The notes under the pieces were generated by a model. That model was not told the DNA's origin and did no database searches. It saw only the letters and a program-made list of their open reading frames with translations. This document shows, in pieces, positions 56,622 to 64,000 of a DNA stretch of 64,000 nt. Within the stretch, counting starts at the first letter, position 1. Each line of letters opens with the position of its first letter. The stretch comes from Treponema sp. (GTDB lineage Bacteria > Spirochaetota > Spirochaetia > Treponematales > Treponemataceae). Where the stretch lies: positions 62,001 to 126,000 of the forward strand of contig JAEESZ010000008.1 in NCBI GenBank assembly GCA_016286535.1, in the 5' to 3' direction. A program made the position numbers and the translations under genes.

Positions 56622-57614
56622 ATGGATTTGAAAGGACGCAATTTTTTGACCTTAAAAGATTTTACTCCGGAAGAAATTATTTACTTACTGGACTTGGCTT
56701 CTGACCTTAAGAAAAAAAAGAAGAAGGGAATTCCTGTTGATATCCACCGGGGAAAAAACATCGCCCTCATTTTTGAAAAAACAAGTACTCGTACCCGTTG
56801 TGCCTTTGAGGTTGCAGCCCACGATTTAGGCATCTCAACAACATATCTTGCAGAAGGCAGTCAGATTGGTAAAAAAGAAAGCATTGCCGATTCAGCAAGA
56901 GTTTTGGGAAGAATGTTTGATGGTATTGAATACCGCGGTTATGAACAGACAATTGTAGAAGACCTTGCTAAATATTCAGGTGTTGTAGTATGGAATGGTC
57001 TTACAAATGAATATCATCCTACTCAGATGCTGGCAGATATGCTTACCATTCGTGAACACTTTGGAAAATTAAAGGGACTTAAACTTGTATACTTTGGTGA
57101 TGCAAGATACAACATTGGAAACTCTCTTTGTATTGTTTGTTCTAAACTGGGCTTAAATCTTACTCTCTGCGGACCAGAAAAATATTTCCCGGACAGAAAG
57201 CTTATTGAAGAATGTGCAGAATGGAACAAGGCAAGCGGAGGTTCAATCACTCTTGAAACAGACAAAGAGAAGGCTTCTGCAGGTGCTGATATTATCTATA
57301 CTGATGTTTGGGTTAGTATGGGGGAACCGGATTCTGTATGGGCTGAACGTATTGCAGATTTAAAACCATATCAGGTTAATACTCAGGTAATGAAGATGGC
57401 AAAACCTGATGCAATTTTTATGCACGATCTTCCTTCTTTCCACGATTTGAATACCAAAATTGGAAAAGAAATCGGCGAAAAATTTGGTCTTACTGCAATG
57501 GAAGTAACTGATGATGTTTTTGAAAGCAGTCAGTCACTTGTATTTGATGAAGCAGAAAACCGTATGCATACTATAAAGGCTGTAATTGCTGCAACCTTAG
57601 GAAATAATTTTTAA
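56622..57614 (+). CDS. argF: Ornithine carbamoyltransferase family protein
   Basis: [52 protein letters not shown]; gaggt SD. Confidence 0.88.
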   Translation: MDLKGRNFLTLKDFTPEEIIYLLDLASDLKKKKKKGIPVDIHRGKNIALIFEKTSTRTRCAFEVAAHDLGISTTYLAEGSQIGKKESIADSARVLGRMFDGIEYRGYEQTIVEDLAKYSGVVVWNGLTNEYHPTQMLADMLTIREHFGKLKGLKLVYFGDARYNIGNSLCIVCSKLGLNLTLCGPEKYFPDRKLIEECAEWNKASGGSITLETDKEKASAGADIIYTDVWVSMGEPDSVWAERIADLKPYQVNTQVMKMAKPDAIFMHDLPSFHDLNTKIGKEIGEKFGLTAMEVTDDVFESSQSLVFDEAENRMHTIKAVIAATLGNNF

Positions 57615-57629
57615 TGAAGGAGAATGAAT

Positions 57630-57899
57630 ATGAACGCAATAATCACAGTTGTAGGAAGCGATAAGGTAGGAATTATAGCAAAGGTAAGTCAATTTTTGTC
57701 TGACCATAAAATTAATATTGCAGATATTACCCAGACAATTTTGTCAGGAAACTTTGTAATGATGATGATGGTTGACCTCAAGAATTCAGACATAGATATA
57801 GAAAATGTCAGAAAATCAATGGAAGACCTCGCTTCACAAATGGGCGTCGAAATCAACATCATGAGCGAGAAAGTCTTTAGCGCTATGCACAGGGTTTAA
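57630..57899 (+). CDS. ACT-domain protein (UPF0237-like)
   Basis: NAIITVVGSDKVGIIAKVSQFLSDHKINIADITQTILSGNFVMMMMVDL. Confidence 0.88.
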   Translation: MNAIITVVGSDKVGIIAKVSQFLSDHKINIADITQTILSGNFVMMMMVDLKNSDIDIENVRKSMEDLASQMGVEINIMSEKVFSAMHRV

Positions 57900-58004
57900 A
57901 GAAGTTTTGCATTCGCAAAACTTCCGGCGTGGTAAAGTAAACTTACATTACGACGAAGATTACGACCACGCCACAACCACGCCAGCTGTGCACAGAGTTT
58001 AAAG
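57882..58004. repeat. Palindromic intergenic element flanked by near-identical 20-bp direct repeats
   Basis: gctatgcacagggtttaaag (57882-57901) and gctgtgcacagagtttaaag (57985-58004), 18/20 identical; internal perfect hairpin gaagttttgc-attc-gcaaaacttc (57901-57924); ggcgtggt (57926-57933) complementary to accacgcc at 57965-57972 and 57976-57983. Confidence 0.7.
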
Positions 58005-59291
58005 TTAAAACGATATTATTTCTTCATACACTTCAATCGCAAACTGATCTGTCATACCCGAAATATATTCAATTATACATTTTGTAAAAGACTCATTATC
58101 ATTCAAATCAAAAACAAGAGGAGTGTTGTATCTTAATAAAGCCTTTTTATTTACATAACTGTGTTTTTCTGTAATAAAAGGTCTGTAGTTTGTATAGCGT
58201 ATAAGCCAGTCTTCAAAAGTCTGCCCCAGCTTTGGATACACTTTAAGTGCCTGTGCAATTCTTCCGTTCTGTGCATAAATATAAGTTTTCTGCAGGGTTC
58301 TGAAGATTGTACTTATAATATTTTCTGCATAAATAGAAAACTCGTTCAGCCTCCAGTGGTTGTAAATCCTTGAAAAACTGAACTTTTTAAGTTCAATAAT
58401 AAATTTAAAATATTCTTCAGAAAAACAAAGACCTTTTTCCGGAGAGCTCTGTTCGCATAAATCAACAATCAGATCATTTATTAAAACTGTGGTGTTTACG
58501 GCTTTTCCGCTTCTTAAGGCATGGGCTCCCTTTCTTTCAAAGCCCAGTGTACTTCCGACAATTTCCCTTAATTCGCGGTAGGCAGTCATATCAATTATAT
58601 GATATGCTCTTGCATCTTCCAGATCTCTTCCCAAAAAAGAAATCTTATCTGCAATTTTTACAACACAGCCTTCCCAGGTGTAGGGCTGTACAATACCGGG
58701 TCTCTTCATGGAATAAAGATCTATTGCTTCCTTTCTCGGTTTTATTCCCTGCTGGTCAATTTCTCCGCAGTGGCAGATTAAACCGTCCCTTACAGCGTAA
58801 GTCAGGTTCAAAGGTTGTTCAACAGCATTCGGATCCTGTAAAGTTTCAATGTAATCTGCAAAAAAGAGGCTGTTTCTTTCGTGCCAGAATTTTTTAGGAG
58901 CATTCTGTCCTTCCTTCTGCTCAAGTAGATTGTTGAGACAGTTTTCTCCATGGTGGCCAAAAGGAGCATGACCAATATCGTGCCCAATGGCAATAGCCTG
59001 GGTTAATTGTTCGTTAAGTCCAAGATATTTTGCAATTGTAGTTGCAACCGATGCAACGTGCAGCACGTGTTCCATTCTTGTACAGATGTGATCATTATGA
59101 GGAGCAAAGAAAACCTGGGTCTTATGCTTCATTCGTCTGAAGGCCTGGCAATGAAGCAGCCTTGTATAATCTCTTTCAAATTCGGAACGAATATCATTAT
59201 TTCTGTTATATAATTCAACTTCCCTTTTATTTGCCTGATTCCATTTTTCACTGTCTTTAAAACATCCTGCCGAAGAAAAAGAATTATGCAT
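58005..59291 (-). CDS. dgt: dGTP triphosphohydrolase-like HD protein
   Basis: FRRMKHKTQVF, TRMEHVLHVASVATTIAKYLGLNE, AIGHDIGHAPFGHHGE. Confidence 0.9.
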   Translation of the reverse strand: MHNSFSSAGCFKDSEKWNQANKREVELYNRNNDIRSEFERDYTRLLHCQAFRRMKHKTQVFFAPHNDHICTRMEHVLHVASVATTIAKYLGLNEQLTQAIAIGHDIGHAPFGHHGENCLNNLLEQKEGQNAPKKFWHERNSLFFADYIETLQDPNAVEQPLNLTYAVRDGLICHCGEIDQQGIKPRKEAIDLYSMKRPGIVQPYTWEGCVVKIADKISFLGRDLEDARAYHIIDMTAYRELREIVGSTLGFERKGAHALRSGKAVNTTVLINDLIVDLCEQSSPEKGLCFSEEYFKFIIELKKFSFSRIYNHWRLNEFSIYAENIISTIFRTLQKTYIYAQNGRIAQALKVYPKLGQTFEDWLIRYTNYRPFITEKHSYVNKKALLRYNTPLVFDLNDNESFTKCIIEYISGMTDQFAIEVYEEIISF

Positions 59292-59362
59292 TTTTTACCA
59301 CCTTAATTTATAATTTATCTTATAAAGATTCATTTTTCAATGTTTTATTATTGAACTTATTG

Positions 59363-59371
59363 TGGTATAAT
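59363..59371 (+). promoter_or_regulatory. Extended -10 promoter upstream of the FIST operon
   Basis: TGgTATAAT about 35 nt before the ATG; no convincing -35. Confidence 0.45.
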
Positions 59372-59406
59372 TTATGTATTAATTTTGATTGAGAGAGAAG
59401 TTTTAT

Positions 59407-60525
59407 ATGCAAAGAACCGTAGTTGCCATGAGTACGGCAGCAAATCCAGAAGATGCATTTTTCGAAGTAAGTAAAAAGGTACGGGATAACTGTATTTCTC
59501 CACAATTAATCATTTTTTTTAGTAATTACGATAACTTTTATTTTTATACAAATAAGATTCATGAAGTTTTTCCCAACAGCGTAGCAATCGGTTCAACAAA
59601 CTATATGAATTTCTGTTCTGCAGGTTTTGCCCACGAAGGCTTTTCTTTAATGGCCATAAATGACGGTATAGAATGTTCCTGCGAAACTCTGTATGAGCTT
59701 TCTTCATATCCAAAACGCTATATAAAACATATTTACCGGGCCCTGGACGAATTAACAAGTACCGAAAATACCTGCTGCCTGGAGTTTTGTACGGCCTATT
59801 CCAACGGCGAAGAATTTGCCATGGATACTTTTAAAGAAGCTTTTATCGGAAAAAATATTCCTGTTTTAGGTTCATCAGCCGGTTCGGGCTTAAGCGATTC
59901 TGAAAAAACTGTTGTAAGTCTTAACGGAAAGTGTTTTGTAAATTCCTGCGTTTTTGTTTTGATTCACAATCTGGAAGGAAGAATTGCCTTTTACCAGGAA
60001 AATATTTTTAAGTCTACGGATTATGTATTTTCTGTTACAGATGTAGACCTGGATAATCGCCGGGTTTATGAATATGATGGAAAGCCTGCCGCCAATGCCT
60101 TTGTAGAAAGACTTGGAATAAGCCGGGAAGAAATAGAAAATTATCTCAGGTTTCATCCTATGGGAAGGCCTTTAGGGAATAAAATCTACATTACAGATTT
60201 AAATAAAATTATGGATGATGGTTCCATTACCTATTATTCTCAGATTTATAATCATTCTAAACTCTTAATGCTGGAACTTGATGATATAAAAAAGGTCTGG
60301 AAAAAAACGAGTAAAGAAATTCAGCAGAAAATACAAAAAGCATCTTTTTCTATAATAATGAACTGTGTTACGAGAACCCGTCTCTTCGAAAAAGAAAATC
60401 TGATGGAAGAATTTAATGATGAGTTAAACAGCAATTATGGCAGTTTTATTGGAATCTCCGGTTTTGGAGAGCAGATGGATTTTATTCATCTTAATCAGAC
60501 TATGGTAATTGTTTTGTTTGAGTAG
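59407..60525 (+). CDS. FIST-domain sensor protein (FIST_N plus FIST_C-like)
   Basis: GSTNYMNFCSAGFAHEGFSLMAI, GSSAGSG, NCVTRTRLFEKENLMEEFNDELNSNYGSFIGISGFGEQ. Confidence 0.85.
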   Translation: MQRTVVAMSTAANPEDAFFEVSKKVRDNCISPQLIIFFSNYDNFYFYTNKIHEVFPNSVAIGSTNYMNFCSAGFAHEGFSLMAINDGIECSCETLYELSSYPKRYIKHIYRALDELTSTENTCCLEFCTAYSNGEEFAMDTFKEAFIGKNIPVLGSSAGSGLSDSEKTVVSLNGKCFVNSCVFVLIHNLEGRIAFYQENIFKSTDYVFSVTDVDLDNRRVYEYDGKPAANAFVERLGISREEIENYLRFHPMGRPLGNKIYITDLNKIMDDGSITYYSQIYNHSKLLMLELDDIKKVWKKTSKEIQQKIQKASFSIIMNCVTRTRLFEKENLMEEFNDELNSNYGSFIGISGFGEQMDFIHLNQTMVIVLFE

Positions 60526-60533
60526 GGTAGAGT

Positions 60534-63500
60534 ATGGCAAGATTTAATGACGGAATTATTTTTACAAATCAAAATTGTATCGTCTGCAATAAATGTATTT
60601 CTCAATGCGATATTCTCGGAGCAAATGTTTCTACCATTCAAAACGGGAAAAAACTCCTTTGTGTAAATGATAAAAAATGTAATCACTGTGGGAAATGTGT
60701 TAATGTTTGTATTCACGATGCCAGAGACTTTAAAGATGATACTGCAACTTTCTTTGAGCTTTTAAAATCAGGCGAAAAATTATCCCTTATTATAGACCAG
60801 ACCTTTTATGTTATTTTTGCAGAAAAAGCTGCAAATGTAATATGGTATTTAAAGAGTCTTGGTGTAGAAAAAATCTATGACCTGGCTTATGGTTCAGAAA
60901 TTTCTTTATGGGCCCATGTAAAGTATCTTTCAGATAATTACAGTAATTTACCGGAAAACAGGGCTTTTATATCAAATACCTGTTCTGCTTTTGTAAATGA
61001 AGTTGAGCTTTATTCACCGGCCCTGCGCTATAAGATAATTCCTGTTCAGAGTCCTCTTATTTGTACGGCAATCTATGCTCATAAATATCTTGGAGACAAA
61101 AACAGGATTGCCTTCTTAAGTTCCTGCATTTCCAAAACAGATGAAATTAGGTGCGAACAAACCGGTCATAATGTAGATTTTAATCTTACCTACCGCCATT
61201 TTATGGACTATATAGATGATTCAGTCCTTACTTCAAAAACAGAAAAATCAGATTTATCTACCAATGGAATTGGAAATATTTTAGGCTACGAAGGCTCTTT
61301 TAAAGATACTGTTGCAAGATTTTTCCCTTCTACAGAACGTTTAATAAGTTTTAAGGGAACTTCAAAGCAGGTTTTCTCAGATCTTGAATATTTTTCTGAT
61401 GGTTACGGAGCTGCCTGTCAGCCTCTTTTTGTAGAAGTCTCTTCCTGTGATTACGGATGCCAGCGCGGTCCGGCCTTTGTAAAGAATAAGTTTGATTATT
61501 CCTATATATACAGTGCTTTTGATAAAATTTATAAAAAAAGCATCAGTAATTTTGAGTATTATGATTTTGATTATCAGAAAAACCGGGACAAGCTTTTTAC
61601 CCGCTTTGAAGAACTCGATTTTGATGACTTCAAACGTGATTATGTAAACCGCTATCATCAGCAGTATAATATTCCTGCCGAAATTTTTGAAAATATCTAT
61701 TCAGTTTTGTTAAAGGATACAGAAGAAAAACGTCAGATAAACTGTGGGGCCTGCGGATATTCTTCCTGTTACGAAATGGCAAAAGCAATTGCCTGCGGTT
61801 ATAACAGAAAAGAAAACTGTCTTCATTATATGAATGACCTTATGGAAAAAAATTATTACACAGATAATCTTACCGGACTCGATAATCAGTCTGGTATTAT
61901 CCGCAAGGGAAATCAGATTATTGAAGCAAATCCTCATAAAAATTATGCAGTATATGCCGGCGATATAAACGGACTAAAAATCATCAATGATATATTCGGC
62001 TTTGACAAGGGAAACGAAGTTTTAAAATATATTGCCCACGTACTTACTAAAACTGTAGGAAATAAGGGAGTTGTCGGTCGAATCGGTGGCGGACTTTTCT
62101 GTATTATAGTAGAACATACTCCGGAATCCATAAAGGCCATCCGTGCTATAAAATCATTTGACTGCAGTCATCTTGGACTACAGATTCCGGTATCTCTGCG
62201 TTTTGGTATTTATGTCTCAGAAAATGAAGGTCTTTCTTTTTCTGATATGTTAAATTACGCAACCTTGTGTATGGACTGCGAGGCTTCTTCAACATTAAAT
62301 ACTTTTACATATTTTACAGATGAATACCGTGCAAAAATGTTCAAGGAGATTGAAATAGCATCTCAACTGCCGTCTGCCCTTAAAAATGATGAATTTATTC
62401 TTTATTATCAGCCACAGTATAAGGCCGGTTCAAAAGTTCTTGTTGGAGCAGAAGCTTTGTGCCGCTGGAAAAAAGAAGACGGAAGCATTGTTATGCCGGA
62501 TTCCTTTATTCCTATTGCAGAAAAAAACGGATTTATTGTAACTCTGGATAAAGTTATATGGAGAAAGGCTTTTTCTACAGTCAAAAATTGGATTGATGAA
62601 GGTATTGAGCCGGTTCCAATTTCCATAAATATTTCAAGGGCAACAGTAGAAAGTGATTCCTTTATAAACACCATAAAGTGCCTTGATGAAGAATTCAGAA
62701 TTCCAAGAAAACTGATTCATTTTGAAATTACAGAAAGTGTTTCTACCCGTAATACAGGTGAACTTGTAGAAAAAATCAATAAGATAAAAGAAATCGGTTA
62801 TAAAATTGCCATGGACGATTTTGGAAGCGGTTATTCTTCTTTAAATTCCTTAAAGGATATTCCTATCGATATTCTTAAACTGGATATGGGTTTCTTTAGG
62901 TCTGATAATAATATGGATAAGGGGGGAAATGTAATTGCATCTGTTGTCCATATGGCTCAGACCCTTGAACTTATAACGGTTGCCGAAGGTGTAGAAACAA
63001 ATGCCCAGGCAAACTTCCTTGCCGGAATTGGCTGTGATGTTATTCAGGGATTTTTATATTCAAAACCTCTTTCCTGCGAAGATTTTACAGAACTTTTACG
63101 TCAGGAAGCTATTGGATATGAAATTTCTAAGCCAAACATTCTTGGCCAGCTTAATGTAAATAAATTCTATAATCCGAATTCCAGCGAAAATTTAATGTTT
63201 GAATTATTTTCAGGCCCTGCCGCCCTTTTTGAATATGATGATCTTGATTACAGGGCTAGACTTTTAAGGGTAAATACTCAGGCTGTTACTTTATTTGACG
63301 CCGAAGGGCTTGTAATTTCTGATATTTCAAATAATCTCCGCTCATATTTCAGTAAATCAACAAGAAAAGAGGTTCTTTCTTTAATGCAGCAGGTAATAAC
63401 CAGTAAGGCTGAAGGAAGTCTTGTAGTGGAGTGCAGGGGATTAAATAAAAAGAATCCTATATGGGTAAAATTCCACTTCTGGGTTTTAAGTTCAATTGTA

Positions 63501-64000
63501 AACAAACATACCCTTTACTGCAGAATGGAAGATTTTACCGAAGAAAAGATTTCTCAGAATAATCTTGCTGTTGCAAATTCCCAGCTGGGTATGGTTTTTG
63601 AGCATTCTGCTGTAGGAATTATATTATTCCACCTTCAGGTAGATACAGAACATCCTCTGGAATTGTTTAAGTTAAAGGTATTGAAAATTAACAGTCAGTT
63701 TACAGAAATGTCCGGTTTTACCCAGGAGGATTTACAGGACTGGAACGAAAAGGAGATTTTAAGCTTAATTCATCCGGTATACAGACCAAAAGTTATGACA
63801 AAAATCTTTTTTGGATATACTAAAAACTTTGAAAAACCTGTTACCTGTAAATATCTTGCCCGTCATAAGGACGGACATTATATGAAAGTTCAGATTCTTA
63901 TTGCGGGAGTAAAGCAGGAAAACGGAAGTTACTTCCTTTCTACAAATTATTTTGTTCTTGATGACAAAATGGCAGATATGGAAGAGCTTTTGGATAACGA
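60534..64000 (+). CDS. Partial multidomain signalling protein: 2x[4Fe-4S] ferredoxin, [FeFe]-hydrogenase-like H-cluster domain, further Fe-S motif, degenerate GGDEF, EAL, PAS-like; continues past window
   Basis: Open from ATG 60534 to window end (missing from the ORF track because no stop): CIVCNKCISQC and CNHCGKCVNVC; NTCSAF, SSCISKTDE, VSSCDYGCQRGPAF; INCGACGYSSCYEMAKAIACGYNRKENC; GGDEF position RIGGGLF; GAEALCRW, NIS, FEITES, MDDFGSGYSS, KLD, AEGVET, QGFLYSKPL. Confidence 0.88.
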   Translation, partial: MARFNDGIIFTNQNCIVCNKCISQCDILGANVSTIQNGKKLLCVNDKKCNHCGKCVNVCIHDARDFKDDTATFFELLKSGEKLSLIIDQTFYVIFAEKAANVIWYLKSLGVEKIYDLAYGSEISLWAHVKYLSDNYSNLPENRAFISNTCSAFVNEVELYSPALRYKIIPVQSPLICTAIYAHKYLGDKNRIAFLSSCISKTDEIRCEQTGHNVDFNLTYRHFMDYIDDSVLTSKTEKSDLSTNGIGNILGYEGSFKDTVARFFPSTERLISFKGTSKQVFSDLEYFSDGYGAACQPLFVEVSSCDYGCQRGPAFVKNKFDYSYIYSAFDKIYKKSISNFEYYDFDYQKNRDKLFTRFEELDFDDFKRDYVNRYHQQYNIPAEIFENIYSVLLKDTEEKRQINCGACGYSSCYEMAKAIACGYNRKENCLHYMNDLMEKNYYTDNLTGLDNQSGIIRKGNQIIEANPHKNYAVYAGDINGLKIINDIFGFDKGNEVLKYIAHVLTKTVGNKGVVGRIGGGLFCIIVEHTPESIKAIRAIKSFDCSHLGLQIPVSLRFGIYVSENEGLSFSDMLNYATLCMDCEASSTLNTFTYFTDEYRAKMFKEIEIASQLPSALKNDEFILYYQPQYKAGSKVLVGAEALCRWKKEDGSIVMPDSFIPIAEKNGFIVTLDKVIWRKAFSTVKNWIDEGIEPVPISINISRATVESDSFINTIKCLDEEFRIPRKLIHFEITESVSTRNTGELVEKINKIKEIGYKIAMDDFGSGYSSLNSLKDIPIDILKLDMGFFRSDNNMDKGGNVIASVVHMAQTLELITVAEGVETNAQANFLAGIGCDVIQGFLYSKPLSCEDFTELLRQEAIGYEISKPNILGQLNVNKFYNPNSSENLMFELFSGPAALFEYDDLDYRARLLRVNTQAVTLFDAEGLVISDISNNLRSYFSKSTRKEVLSLMQQVITSKAEGSLVVECRGLNKKNPIWVKFHFWVLSSIVNKHTLYCRMEDFTEEKISQNNLAVANSQLGMVFEHSAVGIILFHLQVDTEHPLELFKLKVLKINSQFTEMSGFTQEDLQDWNEKEILSLIHPVYRPKVMTKIFFGYTKNFEKPVTCKYLARHKDGHYMKVQILIAGVKQENGSYFLSTNYFVLDDKMADMEELLDN

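Noticed and set aside
61377-63505. Minus-strand ORFs at 61377, 61710, 61943, 62408 and 63278
   Set aside because: All antisense to the long open frame from 60534, which encodes recognisable conserved motifs.
1-64000. Prophage, IS element, integron, tRNA or rRNA
   Set aside because: No transposase, integrase, terminal inverted repeats, cloverleaf or rRNA sequence recognised by eye; a tRNAscan/ISfinder run would be decisive.

Overview
The window is a gene-dense, AT-rich bacterial chromosomal segment. Family content and gene order point to a Treponema-like spirochete; this is inference only, with no rRNA in view. The housekeeping backbone is yajC-secD-secF, ispH, ndk, gpsA, ffh, potABCD, rplM-rpsI, recX, glyA, a ParE-type topoisomerase subunit, an ornithine carbamoyltransferase-family gene, an ACT-domain gene and dgt. 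Between these lie lineage-specific blocks. (i) Two separate loci pair a class III nucleotide cyclase with a FecR-domain protein and envelope or TPR proteins (11.4-17.5 kb and 23.5-30.8 kb). (ii) There is a run of large surface lipoproteins. (iii) There is a TAXI-TRAP transporter. (iv) At the right edge, an operon holds a FIST-domain sensor and a very large ORF that leaves the window. That ORF is absent from the supplied ORF track because it has no stop here. It fuses ferredoxin clusters, an [FeFe]-hydrogenase-like H-cluster domain, another Fe-S motif, a degenerate GGDEF, an apparently intact EAL and PAS-like regions. This is my best candidate for an underdescribed system: a redox or H2 sensor wired to c-di-GMP turnover. 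Other points of interest: a histone H1-like tail on ParE; a transglutaminase-like paralogue pair in which one copy lost Cys and His; a recurring -10/N6/ATG arrangement suggesting leaderless mRNAs; a small palindromic element flanked by near-direct repeats; and an OLD-family ATPase-TOPRIM gene behind potABCD. I saw no tRNA, rRNA, CRISPR array, IS element or prophage. All calls come from reading translations and motifs; no database search was run.
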